In this document: in pieces, positions 36,632-45,850 of the stretch
Layout of the letters: the number at the start of each line of letters is the position of its first letter
Position numbering within the stretch: position 1 is the first letter of the stretch
Assembly (NCBI GenBank): GCA_963757115.1
Contig: CAVWQV010000013.1
Location: forward strand, 1 to 58,948
DNA: 58,948 bases
Source: CAVWQV01 sp963757115
Lineage (GTDB): Bacteria > Pseudomonadota > Alphaproteobacteria > Acetobacterales > Acetobacteraceae
Reading direction: 5' to 3'
Position numbers and translations under genes: made by a program
The notes under the pieces: generated by a model
The model's database searches: none
The model's input: only the letters and a program-made list of their open reading frames with translations
Told to the model about the DNA's origin: nothing

Positions 36632-38251
36632 CTAGGGCACTTGCGCTTGCGCCGCCCCCTGCACAGCCGCCTCCGCGTCGGGCGCAAGCCAGAAGCGCTT
36701 CCGAACCACCTTCAAAGCCTCGGCCGCGAACTCGAAAGCATAGTCAGTGCGATCCTGGTAGAGCGACTGCAAAGTCGCCTCATCGAACGGCACTTTGTAG
36801 CCATAAAGAACGCAGAACCCGGATAATGCCGTCGTGTGGGCGGCGGTATCTGTGGGAACATAGGCGCCTGTCGGGACATCAAGGTACGGAGTGCGCACCC
36901 CGCCAAGCGCATTGCCGTTCTCGTCGCGCACGATCTGCGCGGGTGTCGTCTCCGTCACCTCAATTCTGTTCGCCTGCGGCGGCGGGACCGAGCGCGTGAT
37001 CCACTGCATCAGATCCGCAAAGGCCGCGTTGGCCACGTAGGCGAACGGAAACGGGTTCGGGTCGACCACACCGGGAACGCCTGTCACTGGCCCGTTGACA
37101 TACTCCATGTGAGCGCATCCAAGTGGTGGCAATGCGGAGACGGCTATCTTCGAGATCTCCGCCTGGTCTAATTGCAAGGTGATCACGGGTGCGCTGAAAT
37201 CGTTGGAGACGTGGCTCGCCCCCGGAACTTCCCAGAGGCGATACCGGTCCTCCGGCGCATCACTGTCCGGACGGCGATAGGCGAGCCCAGCCGCGGCACC
37301 GAGGGCGATCTCAGTTTCGGTGTTGATGTGAACCACAGGCGCGTCACGCGGCTGCATCTGGTGGCGCGGATCGTTGGCCGGCAACGCGCCGGCGGGGGTC
37401 AGGCCGAAGTTGACGTTACTCGGCCCGGTCGTTCCTCCTGGGACGTAGCCGTCATAGATCATGCTGCCGTCGGGCATGCGCTCGAGATTGTGGAAGATGT
37501 CTGCCTGCGTGAAGGCAAAGCTCCCATCCTGGGAGAAGCCGGCTTCGATGACATGCCTGACCGGGTAACCCTGGAGGGGGCTGTCCGGTCCGTTGGTTTT
37601 GAACAGTGCGCCGATCTGCGCGGCGACGTCAAAGGTGATGCCGTCATAGACGCCGCTGTTGCCGCCGGGTGTAAACGGCAGATAAGGCCAGTTCAGATCG
37701 GCATACCGGGACGGGTTCCAGCCCTTCAGCGCGTCCACCACCACCGACTTGGAGGTCCATCCCACAAACACGTCGCCACGCCGGACGAAGTAATCGAGCG
37801 AGCGGTCCCACACCGCAGCGATGTCGTAGTTGGCGCTCGGGTTCAGCGGCTCGATCACGACGGTGCCGCTGAACTTTCTGGGATCCGCTGGACGCTTTAC
37901 GATCATCCGAGTCGTGTACGGGATGTTCGTGCAGCCGAGCGCGGCACTCTCAGGACAAGGCGTCACGACCTCAATCCCGGTCGGCGTGTATTCGTAGAGG
38001 CTCCCGGTGCCCGAGAAGAAAAACTCCTCCTCGACATAGCCGGATGGCACTGGCGGCTGGACGTCGAACCCATCAATCGTGGCCGCGTAGTCGGTCGGAG
38101 TGGAGGGGACGGGCCCGGTCACCTTCGGTCGGGCAACCGCGAACGGCGTCACATCGGCAGCGCTTGCTACTCCAGGCGCAGCCATTAACCCGAGCGCCAC
38201 CGCGGCGGCTTGTGCCGGACGCAGTCGACCCCGTCGGTTCTTGGAAGACAT
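36632..38251 (-). CDS. Exported alpha/beta hydrolase domain protein (Abhydrolase_10-like)
   Basis: 539 residues from the ATG at 38251, intact. A signal peptide (RPAQAAAVALGLMAAPGVASA) leads to a mature periplasmic or secreted protein. Blocks include YVEEEFFFSGTGSLYEYT, YTTRMIVKRPADPRKFSGTVVIEPLNPS, WTSKSVVVDALKGWNPSRYADL, GFSQDGSFAFTQ (GFSQ elbow) and LWEVPGASHVSND. These match the large alpha/beta hydrolase domain family found in Actinobacteria and Proteobacteria, whose substrates are mostly unknown. A role in esterase-type degradation fits the neighbouring CoA genes (inference). Confidence 0.85.
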   Translation of the reverse strand: MSSKNRRGRLRPAQAAAVALGLMAAPGVASAADVTPFAVARPKVTGPVPSTPTDYAATIDGFDVQPPVPSGYVEEEFFFSGTGSLYEYTPTGIEVVTPCPESAALGCTNIPYTTRMIVKRPADPRKFSGTVVIEPLNPSANYDIAAVWDRSLDYFVRRGDVFVGWTSKSVVVDALKGWNPSRYADLNWPYLPFTPGGNSGVYDGITFDVAAQIGALFKTNGPDSPLQGYPVRHVIEAGFSQDGSFAFTQADIFHNLERMPDGSMIYDGYVPGGTTGPSNVNFGLTPAGALPANDPRHQMQPRDAPVVHINTETEIALGAAAGLAYRRPDSDAPEDRYRLWEVPGASHVSNDFSAPVITLQLDQAEISKIAVSALPPLGCAHMEYVNGPVTGVPGVVDPNPFPFAYVANAAFADLMQWITRSVPPPQANRIEVTETTPAQIVRDENGNALGGVRTPYLDVPTGAYVPTDTAAHTTALSGFCVLYGYKVPFDEATLQSLYQDRTDYAFEFAAEALKVVRKRFWLAPDAEAAVQGAAQAQVP

Positions 38252-39080
38252 ATGTTCCCTCCCGATCTTATGAGAGAACGCTAGCAAGCGCCCCTCTCTC
38301 CCGATAGATCCCCACTCGTTGATGCGCTTACCGGGTTTGCGGGGTAATGCAGATGTGACCTGCGTTGCTCCCGTGCACCAGGATCCACTGTTTCTTCCGG
38401 TTGACCATGTTGCCGAAAGTGCCTCGGCATTTGTTACAACTCAGGTGCGCGAATCAGCTCTCTGACCGGGGTTGGGCTTTCGCTCACGCGCGTAGTGGAT
38501 TGACCAGGAGTCGGTCCATGCGGCGTTCTCCTCTCTCCTGGTGATCGCAGGGGATGCCGTGATCAAAGGACATGCCGGCGTCGATCCTCTGGTAGGAACG
38601 CAGCTACTACCATTCGGAACTCGGCCACGAGCCTCGAGAAGGGGCCCGATGCTCGGCGTCAAGCGTTGTCCCACCTGGCCCGGCATTGCTTGATTACGTG
38701 TCCTTCGGACGGAGCGAGGCGCCCCTGATTTGAGCCGCTGGCGCGTAATTGCGAGCGCTCATCCCACGAAAACCAGACCGCAGCTCTCGTCAACGGAGCG
38801 CGATAAGGTAACCCTCGGCGCCCAGCTTGAATCGACGGGTTGCGGGCCTCAATGGCAGCGGCGCCTTTAACGTAGCAGCGGGCGAAAGCGCGATGCGTCG
38901 TCTTGGCGCCGTCCTGCTGCGGGAAGACGATGGCCAGCCGGAACTCGGAAGGGCGCCACAGCATTAAGACGCTACAGCATTAATAAGCATGGGCTGTCCT
39001 GCTCTGCTCGCCTGAGACAGGGACGACGGCCAATCGTTGTTATGCTGCACGGACGTCATGAACCCGGGCGGAAGCAACGA
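38252..39080. other. Gene-poor stretch
   Basis: About 830 bases with no gene I can support. Two minus-strand frames (38441-38686 and 38659-38964) are arginine- and serine-rich and look like non-coding readings, although RCYVKGAAAIEARNPSIQAGRRG in the second could be a fossil. A ten-base ACAGCATTAA direct repeat occurs near 38955-38985. Confidence 0.5.
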
Positions 39081-39760
39081 ATGGAACACCTGAGCGACAG
39101 TTCCCGCCTCCTCACGCGTGCGGCTGTCGCTGACCAACTTCCGAGCAAATCCGTCCTGAACAGCCCATTGGCTCGGGAGCAGGGCGTGGTCCTGCTACGA
39201 TATCGGCAACCCCAGCGCCATCGACGTCCCGGGTCTGCGTGACGAACTGCTGGTGGACCACCTGGCAGGGCCAGTGCTGGTCGAAGACGGCCGACCAAAC
39301 GGCAGGTTCGAGCGGCGTTGGACCGGTCCCGGACAAGTCTCCTTGACGCCGGCAGGCCAGCCGATCCGCCGTATTCTGAAAGGGCGGCCGGACGTGGCTT
39401 TGGCCTATCTCGCGCCGGAACTGCTCCGCGCGTGGGCGAAGAGGTCTTTGGCTCGGACGCAAACCGAATGACGCTTGTCCCGGGCCTAGCCGAACCTGAC
39501 GAAACCGCCGACCGGTTGGTCCGGCTGCTGCTCGCGGAAGCGGAGGCACCAGGACCCGGCGCGTTGCTAGTGATTGAAACCTTGGCGCGGGCGCTGGCCG
39601 TCCATTTGCTGCGCTTCCACTCCGACGTGACGCCTCTGCCGCGAAGCAAGACACCCAGCCTGCCGCCCCTGCGTATCCGGCGTGTGATCGAGCAAATGAG
39701 GGCCTGCCTGGGCGAGGACCTGACGCTGGATCGTCTTGCCGGACGCTGTGATCCTCTCAC
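39081..39760 (+). pseudogene. AraC-family regulator (cupin_6 type), frameshifted and cut before the HTH
   Basis: EHLSDSSRLLTRAAVADQLPSKSVLNS, then in other frames DELLVDHLAGPVLVEDGRPNGRFERRWTGPGQVSLTPAGQPI and GRPDVALAYLAPELL. These lead into NRMTLVPGLAEPDETADRLVRLLL, LVIETLARALAVHLLRFHSD and LRIRRVIEQMRACLGEDLTLDRLAGRCD. The last segment is the first helix of the AraC DNA-binding domain, after which homology stops. At least three frameshifts and loss of the rest of the HTH make it dead. It probably once controlled the SMP-30-like gene that follows. Confidence 0.8.
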
Positions 39761-39829
39761 GTCGCCGTCTGACGAGCTGCGGCCGAAGTCCCGAAGCTGG
39801 GCTGGCACGAGCTGATCCGAGCGGGGGCC

Positions 39830-40486
39830 CCGAGGCCGACGTGCTGGCGCACATGGACTTCCCCGATCCAGCGCCGCGGACCGCAAGGTTCACGCGGCGA
39901 GCCGCTCTGGACGGCGCGAACAAGGCGGTGAAGCGACCGCGCCGATGCCGTCTGCGGGTTCGCCCAACGCGGGCGCCATCGTCCGCCTGATCGGCTGCCG
40001 TGCTTCTCGAGAGCCAACACGGCAAGCTGAAACCCGAGCAGCCCGGCGTGAACGCCGTCCGCTAAGCCGCGCGGACCAACCACCTGTACCACACCGCGAC
40101 TACTACACCGCGACCGCCAAGAAGTTACTGATGCGGGTGCCGCTCGCCCCCGAGACGTTGGAGCCGGCAGGCCCGCCAGAGCTGGTCGTCGCCGGCCGGA
40201 TGGGCGACGATTTCTGCATCGACGAGAATGCGGGTCTTTTACCTGACAACACACCGCCAGAACACGATCGACCGCGTGTCGATGGATCGGGCGAGAATAG
40301 CGGCTTTACGCAAAGCGTGGCCGGCGACCCGTTCACCGAGGAGCTAATCGGGCCCTCAAGCGGGGCCTAGAGCCGACGCCCCGGCGACCAAGGCAGGGTA
40401 GCCTACTTCATCTGCGACGGCGGGACGGTCTCAGCGCCGCCAAGGCGGCACTGCAGCCTGCCAAGCTGCTGCAGGTAGAGTTCTAG
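39830..40486 (+). pseudogene. SMP-30/gluconolactonase-like beta-propeller, frameshifted
   Basis: Across three frames one can read LLESQHGKLKPEQPGVNAVR, YYTATAKKLLMRVPLAPETLEPAGPPELVVAGRMGDDFCIDENAG, TTHRQNTIDRVSMD, SGFTQSVAGDPFTEELIGPSSGA, RVAYFICDGG and QPAKLLQVEF before a TAG at 40484. This fits the six-bladed propeller of SMP-30-like lactonases. Stops lie inside the gene and the N-terminus is unrecognisable. It lies directly after the dead AraC gene in the same direction. Confidence 0.7.
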
Positions 40487-40649
40487 AAATCGCTACAGGC
40501 GAGGCAGGGCCGATCGTGAGACTGAACCCCAGTGACATTCCAGCAAAGCCGTTCGGGGTCGATGCCAGCGGTCGGTCCGCAGGGTTTTGGCAGATCGGCC
40601 TGCTCTGGCGGCTGCTCGCCACCGGCTATCGAACAAGGAGCGCGACCGG

Positions 40650-41175
40650 CAATGGAGGATCTGCAAAGGCAGAACTTGCGTCTGGTAGCCTCACAAATGT
40701 GGCCAGCACGTCGATGCCGGTGGCCTTCCGTCCCGGCGCTCAGAAACCTGACATCAGTTCAAGTGGAGGCTTTTAAACGCACGCTCCTGGCGGCCCGCTC
40801 CATCTCTTACCCCGACCCGGCGACAGGCGCCGCAAGCGGCGTCTATTTTGCTCAGGTTCTAGACCGTCTCGGGTTGGCCGAGACGATGAGGACAGAACCG
40901 TATTGGCGAACCCTCAGGTGAATTCGCCGGCTACGATTATTGCAGAGGGCGAGGCTGAGCTTGGTTTCACAGAAGCGGCTGTGTTTGTACCCTGTCCTGG
41001 GGCCCAGCTAGTCGGTCCATTGCCTGGCGATCTTGCATTTGCGTTCTTCTTCGCAGCGGCAGTCGGCGCCGATAGCAAGGCACCGAAAGCCGCGGAGTCC
41101 TTCATTCAACATCTCAAAGAACCGGGGTCGATCCCAATTCTGAAGTCTAAGGGGTTCGAGCCGGAATCAGAGTGA
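40650..41175 (+). pseudogene. ModA-like extracellular substrate-binding protein, fragment
   Basis: STSMPVAFRPGAQKPDISS and VEAFKRTLLAARSISYPDPATGAASGVYFAQVLDRLG, then NSPATIIAEGEAELGFTEAA and VPCPGAQLVGPLPGDLAFAFFFAAAVGADSKAPKAAESFI. These match the second half of molybdate-type periplasmic binding proteins, many of which are stand-alone homologues with unknown ligand. The halves are in different frames and the first domain with its signal peptide is missing. The C-terminus (ILKSKGFEPESE) is natural. No permease or ATPase gene is nearby. Confidence 0.75.
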
Positions 41176-41407
41176 GAGGGCGCATAATCAGTGATCGGAA
41201 GCTCCGTAGAGGAGGGTTTCCCTCCCGTTGGATGCGTCGGGGAGGTCCGGATCACGGAACGGCCTGTGTTTCGATGCTGCGTCCGGCCACGCTATGCAGC
41301 AGCGGCTTCCACAGATGCGTCCGGGCGCATTCGAGCAGCGCGACGGAAGCCCGCCCGCACGCCCCTCCCGCCCGCCGCGTCCTCCCTAGAGCCGCGCCCC
41401 CGTCTTC

Positions 41408-42688
41408 TTAAAAGAACACGAAAGCTCGGACCACGACGTTCTTGCGGCACCTCGCGTCCGCCGGCGCTGTCGGATCAATGCAGGCGGTATGAAAGGACCA
41501 GCGCGAGACGGAGCCGTCCGTCACAGAGTCATAGCACTTCAGCATTGAGACTTCATTGGGCTTCTGCTGCGGAAACCAGTACCACTCGTGGTTGGGACGA
41601 TAGGTGAAGCGCGTGGTCTCGCCGACACGGTCATCGTAGACACGATAATTGGTGATGTACGGCTGGTCGGCGAAGGACGGCCACGCACAGAGCACAAAGG
41701 GGTACTGCTCCACCGTCTCGATCGGCTTGGCGAGATTGATCGACATGAACCGGCGCGACATCTTCGCGTCGGCCTCTTGCTCGGTGTAGTTCTGCGTCCG
41801 CCCAAAGTTCCGAAGGTTCTTGGTGAGCAGCTCGCGGCAGCGCACACGGCCACTGTTGTCGTTCAGGTCATTGTGCACAAGCATGGCATAACTGGCGTTT
41901 ACGCCTGGGTTCTTGGCGTCCTGGTTTTCCGTACGGTCGCCCGCGTAGTCCTTATCGAAGACGTCATGGTTATAGACCAGCGCATCGGTCGCGCCCGGGA
42001 AAAACTCGAGCAGGAGCTTCTCGATCTCCGGGTAGAAAATCCGTTCCACCTCCGCCAAATCATAGATGTTCGTGCACTTGGACTCGAGATACGCCAGCGA
42101 CAGGCCGAGTTTGTCCATGCACTCGGGGCTGTTCGGCGACAAGCCCGGGTAGTACTCCTCGATGCGCCGGGCATCGCGTAGCACCTGCGGGAAAAACAGA
42201 TCTCGCCGCCGACTACCCTCCTCGTTCTTGCGCAGTATCGCCGCCACATCGGCGCGCGTCGGGTCCCGCCAAATGGCGTTGGACGGGACGACGGAATAGG
42301 TCGGCCGCTCGTAGACGGTATAGGGCAGAGGCAGCACCACGCCGCCCTCGGGGACCTTGATGCTGTTCGAGTTGCGGATATACGCCAGGCACTCGTCATA
42401 GTCGCGAAACGCAAGGCCCCATTTGGTCTTGATCGGCCCGGGCGGTGAATTGTCGATCATGTCGATCACGCGCTGGCCCTCGCCTTCAGCGATTTCGGCG
42501 AGCGCGTCTGCGATTGCCTTGGCGGTTCCCGCATCGCCGTCCTGGTCGAACGACATGTAGGATAGGCCGCCATGCGCCGCGATTGGCGGCGGCTGCCCTT
42601 CCGTGCGCTGAAGCGGAGGCACATAAGCCGACACCGCTTTCTCCGTCTCTGTCGCAACGTCACGGTCGGCGACCTCGATCTGGCTCAT
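41408..42688 (-). CDS. CmcJ/NvfI/AsaB-type oxygenase family protein
   Basis: 426 residues, intact. The C-terminal half has the family signature: MLVHNDLNDNSGRVRCRELL, RRFMSINLAKPIETVEQYPFVLCAWPSFADQ, RPNHEWYWFPQQKPNEVSMLKCYDS and WSFHTACIDPTAPADARCRKNVVVRAFVF. Members include CmcJ of cephamycin biosynthesis and fungal AsaB hydroxylase/desaturases, thought to be non-haem Fe/2OG-like. The N-terminal 150 residues carry SYMSFDQDGDAG and YIRNSNSIKVPEGGVVLPLPYTVYERPTYS, also in larger members. No signal peptide. Divergent from the alpha/beta hydrolase at 42884. Confidence 0.82.
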   Translation of the reverse strand: MSQIEVADRDVATETEKAVSAYVPPLQRTEGQPPPIAAHGGLSYMSFDQDGDAGTAKAIADALAEIAEGEGQRVIDMIDNSPPGPIKTKWGLAFRDYDECLAYIRNSNSIKVPEGGVVLPLPYTVYERPTYSVVPSNAIWRDPTRADVAAILRKNEEGSRRRDLFFPQVLRDARRIEEYYPGLSPNSPECMDKLGLSLAYLESKCTNIYDLAEVERIFYPEIEKLLLEFFPGATDALVYNHDVFDKDYAGDRTENQDAKNPGVNASYAMLVHNDLNDNSGRVRCRELLTKNLRNFGRTQNYTEQEADAKMSRRFMSINLAKPIETVEQYPFVLCAWPSFADQPYITNYRVYDDRVGETTRFTYRPNHEWYWFPQQKPNEVSMLKCYDSVTDGSVSRWSFHTACIDPTAPADARCRKNVVVRAFVFF

Positions 42689-42883
42689 AGATTTTCTCCG
42701 GCTAACTGCGCCAAACGTGGCACACGGACCCTACGATGGCCAGATGGGGGCTTCCCCATCATGGGATCGTGCGCTGTGCATTTCACGCGAACGCCGCCAT
42801 GGTCAGCGTCGCCTTGGCCGTCCCGCACTTGCCTCGTCTAGAGGATGCAGCCACGCTTGCCGATCCTGGAAGGGCAAGAGACG

Positions 42884-43634
42884 ATGCCGTTTTATCAGAA
42901 AGGCGATGTCCGCATCCGCTACGAGGAGGTCGGCAGCGGCTTTCCCCTGCTAGCTCACCCCGGGCGGCGGCCTGAACTCCCGGATCAACAATTGGCCCAG
43001 CGCTGTCTTCAATGCCATGGAGGTTTTCAAGAACGATTTCCGCTGCATCACCATGGATCAGCGCAATGCAAATGGGGGCGAGTTTAGCGGGCCGCTTGAG
43101 ATCGAAGATCCATGGGGCGGCTTCGCCGAAGATCAGCTGGGTCTCATGGACCATCTCGGGATCCGCGAGTTCCTGTTCATGGGCTACTGCATCGGAGGCT
43201 GCTTCGCCCTCAAGTTAATGGAGCGAGCACCTGATCGCGTGCTGGCCGGCGTGTTGTGCCAGACGGTCGGGCACCACCCGCAACACCCGGACTACATGTA
43301 TAATTCTGGTCGTGATAACTGGGCACGCGACCTGCTGGCTCGGCGGCCCGACCTCAGCATGTCGCAGATCGAGCAATATCTGCACAATCTCTACCGCGTT
43401 CAGCCCGACTTCGTTTACAGCGTCTCCCGCGACTTCGTGCGTTCATGCCAGACACCGATGCTGGTCATGCCGGACGAAACTCCTGCGCACCCTTATATAG
43501 CCTCGAGGGATGTGGCGGCGCTGGCGCCGAACGCCGAGACAACGGTCTATCCCTGGCGCGAACCCCCGGAGTTGCTCGCTCAGACGATCGATCATGTGCG
43601 CCGTTTCCTTAAGGCGCATAAGCCAACTCAATAG
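42884..43634 (+). CDS. Alpha/beta hydrolase, single frameshift
   Basis: The ATG at 42884 gives PFYQKGDVRIRYEEVGSGFPLLAHPG. One extra G in CCCCGGGCGG (42960-42966) shifts the frame; without it it continues GGGLNSRINNWPSAVFNAMEVF. Then NDFRCITMDQRNANGGEF, MGYCIGGCFALKLMERAP (nucleophile elbow GYCIGG, Cys in place of the usual Ser), GVLCQTVGHHPQHPDYM and MPDETPAHPYIAS follow. The Cys nucleophile recalls dienelactone-hydrolase-type enzymes. The joined length is about 250 residues. A deleted inverted copy lies at 36261. Confidence 0.85.
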
Positions 43635-43771
43635 GGACCGGAGCGGGCGAACGGTCGACGTCAGGATCGCCAGATATCGCTCGGCATATAACGGGGGGCC
43701 GACCGCATGCCCTCGGCGCGGCACGAACTGATACCCTCCAGCTACGCTCGAGCCGACGATTGCAGGGCTGC

Positions 43772-44077
43772 TCATTCCTCGGGCTCGGTGGTGAACATCA
43801 GCGGATAGCCCGCGCTTCGGCCCGCATCCGTAGCGTTGGTTGCCTTGGCCTCGGCGACGTCCTTAGTAAACACCGCGATGACGCACGCTCCGCGCCGATG
43901 CGCGGTCATCATGACCCGCTGAGCTTGTTCCGCTCCCATCCGAAATTCCGCTTTCAACACCATGACGACGAACTCGCGGGGCGTATAATCATCGTTGATC
44001 AGGATCACCTTGTGCAGGCGGGGCCGTTCGACCGTGATCTCGGGCTTGATGGTTGGCTGCGTGACGGTGTCGTTCAT
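43772..44077 (-). CDS. clpS: ATP-dependent Clp protease adaptor ClpS
   Basis: 101 residues from the ATG at 44077. The core is ERPRLHKVILINDDYTPREFVVMVLKAEFRMGAEQAQRVMMTAHRRGACVIAVFTKDVAEAK, with the NDD and FV pairs that bind N-degrons. The adaptor hands N-end-rule substrates to ClpAP. Normal alphaproteobacterial clpS is followed by clpA; here the following DNA is a gene-poor stretch and the hydrolase. Many alphaproteobacteria have two clpS genes, and this one may be the second (inference). A longer in-frame leader upstream is not favoured. Confidence 0.93.
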   Translation of the reverse strand: MNDTVTQPTIKPEITVERPRLHKVILINDDYTPREFVVMVLKAEFRMGAEQAQRVMMTAHRRGACVIAVFTKDVAEAKATNATDAGRSAGYPLMFTTEPEE

Positions 44078-44199
44078 GCGTCGTTCGCCTGCTTGGGCCA
44101 GTCGCCATTCTGCCACGGGGTGTAATAACCGTCCAACCAGGACACTCCCGCCGTCCAGTGCTGCAAACTCGCCCGATTGCCGCCGACAATCGCCCAAGG

Positions 44200-44437
44200 A
44201 GCTCGACGCCGCCATGCGCCCTGAGCGCATTGAGCAAGGCGGCAACCCGGTGCTCGAATGGTGCATCAGCAACGTGGTCGGCCGCTACGAGCGCGCGCCA
44301 ATGTCTATCCGCAGAAGGCGCGGCCGGAGCAGAAGATCGACGCGGCCGTTGCGTTGATCATTGCTATCGCGCGCTGCATGGCCGCTCAGCCTGCGCGCTC
44401 GGTTTGCGAAGCGCGCGAACTGGTTTTCGTGGAGTAA
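44200..44437 (+). pseudogene. Phage terminase large subunit, C-terminal remnant
   Basis: The reading frame gives PERIEQGGNPVLEWCISNVVGRYERA, then after a one-base shift near 44297, NVYPQKARPEQKIDAAVALIIAIARCMAAQP and a TAA at 44435. The pattern GNPVL.W...NV followed by P.K.....KIDG..ALI.A..R is the end of the nuclease domain of terminase_1-type large subunits. No other phage structural gene is seen, so only a scrap of a prophage or phage-like element remains. Confidence 0.75.
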
Positions 44438-44694
44438 AGGTGCTGGTTGCCGACTACAGCCTCGTCCGCGCACGCGCTGACACGGCCCTCGACGGAGCAA
44501 TTTCCTCTCTTAAGTTAGCGGACACCCAGCAGCTTGTGCGTCTGAAGGCTGAGTTGCCATCTTGGCCTGCGCAGGCATAACTCAACCGCGGTCCTTGTGT
44601 TCGCCGCAACGGTCGGACCGTCCATCGGCTGCAGCGAGAATCGCCTGAACCTGAGGCGCTCCAGCGCGTCCAGGTCCAAGCCTGCCTGCGGGAC

Positions 44695-45183
44695 GAAGAT
44701 CCACCAGCGAAGTCCCACCAAGGTCGGCAGCTAGCCGCCACGTTGCGGCCTTGTCCAGCCACATCAGCGGCGTGTGCAGGACGAAGCGGCGCTCCATCCC
44801 GAGATTCAGCGTCACTTGCAGCGCCTTGATCGTATCGTCGCGGCAGTCCGGGTAGCCCGAGTCAGTCGGTCTCGCACATGCCGCCGACGACGTGCCGCAG
44901 GCCGCGACGGTAAGCGAGGGCGGCCGCGAAGGTGAAAAAGAGGATGTTGCGGCCGGGGACAAAGGTGTTCGGCAGCCCGTTCTCCCGCATGCGGATCTCC
45001 GCCTCGCGCGTCAGCGCGGTCTCGGACACCTGGGCCAGTGCGTCGAGCCGGAGGGTATGGTCGTCGCCAAGCCGGACCGCCCAGTTCGGGAAGCTGGCCG
45101 CCACCGCCTCCCGGAAGCGCGCCCGGCACTCGAGCTCCACCCGGTGGCGCTGGCCGTAGTCGAAGCCGAGGGTCTCGACATAT
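44695..45183 (-). pseudogene. queC: 7-cyano-7-deazaguanine synthase QueC, truncated at both ends
   Basis: The product reads YVETLGFDYGQRHRVELECRARFREAVAASFP, then LPNTFVPGRNILFFTFAAALAYRRGLRHVVGGMCETD. After a shift at about 44872 it continues SGYPDCRDDTIKALQVTLNLGMERRFVLHTPLMWLDKAATWRLAADLGG. The N-terminal LLSGGQDS ATP-binding P-loop is absent, replaced by unrelated sequence before 45183, and the C-terminal cysteine cluster that binds zinc is also missing after LVDL. QueC makes preQ0, the precursor of queuosine and of phage or island-encoded deazapurine DNA. Dead copy. Confidence 0.85.
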
Positions 45184-45204
45184 CCTGCCGAGGCCGGTTC
45201 ACAT

Positions 45205-45850
45205 CCCGACCTGGGGCGCCCTTACCATTCCCTATCGCTGGATGCTGAAAGAGAGCGGGTTCAGGATTGCGCAGGAGCTGGAACTCGACGCCGACGCGGA
45301 ACGCGAACCGTGGAGACCGTCATGGCTGGAGAACGCCGCTGGATACCAGGATTCGAACCAGGAGGCCGCTGCTCGACGCTTTTGCCGCACCGCTCACCGA
45401 AGACGAAAGCCTGTCCTGTTCTATGCGACGCGCACCCGCTCTGCGACGACGAGCGGCGCGTCCTGCTCGGTGCGGCGCCTGCACAAGAAGCACCTCATTG
45501 ACGGGTCCGCCTACAGCAAGCCGGCCCCGCTCAAGGCCATCGTGGGAGCGGCCCATCCAGCACACCTTGCGCGCCAAGGCGGCGGGTTCACGGGCGGCTT
45601 TGTCATGCCCTATCACGCATTGCTGGCGGAACTCGAGTGCCAGCCGGATATCAACCCCATCGACTACATTGCGCAAAGACGCTCAGAAGTTCGAAGCGGA
45701 CGTGAAACCGTCCCACGGGCCAGGAGAGCCGGTCCGGGCGGCGTGGGGGCGTGCTGGCCCGCTCCGGGGGCTCGAGAGGCATCAGGTGCCGGCGCCCGCT
45801 GGGTCTGCTTCGTCTCGGCTCTGACCGAAAAGCGCGCTCAGGCCGCCATT
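45205..45850 (+). pseudogene. Decayed fragment resembling a large NTPase/helicase-like protein (tentative)
   Basis: Several frames carry fragments that line up as one protein: IPYRWMLKESGFRIAQELELDADAEREPWRPSWLENAAGYQDSNQEAA, APLTEDESL, LCDDERRVLLGAA, WERPIQHTLR, GGFVMPYHALLAELE and INPIDYIA. The order resembles the N-terminal region of large bacterial ATP-binding/helicase-type proteins that I recall only generally, so the call is tentative. At least four frameshifts are needed and the NTPase motifs are not in the window. It abuts the antiporter gene, whose 3' end overlaps it. Confidence 0.4.

Noticed and set aside
38441..38964. Two minus-strand frames of 81 and 101 codons
   Set aside because: No ribosome-binding site, no family, and compositional bias typical of random high-GC frames; they also overlap each other.
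45344..45372. tRNA-like T-arm (TACCAGGATTCGAACCAGG on the plus strand) that might be an attachment site
   Set aside because: The stem has a mismatch, no matching acceptor or anticodon arm lies on the minus strand, and the bases read as YQDSNQE in the decayed NTPase-like gene.
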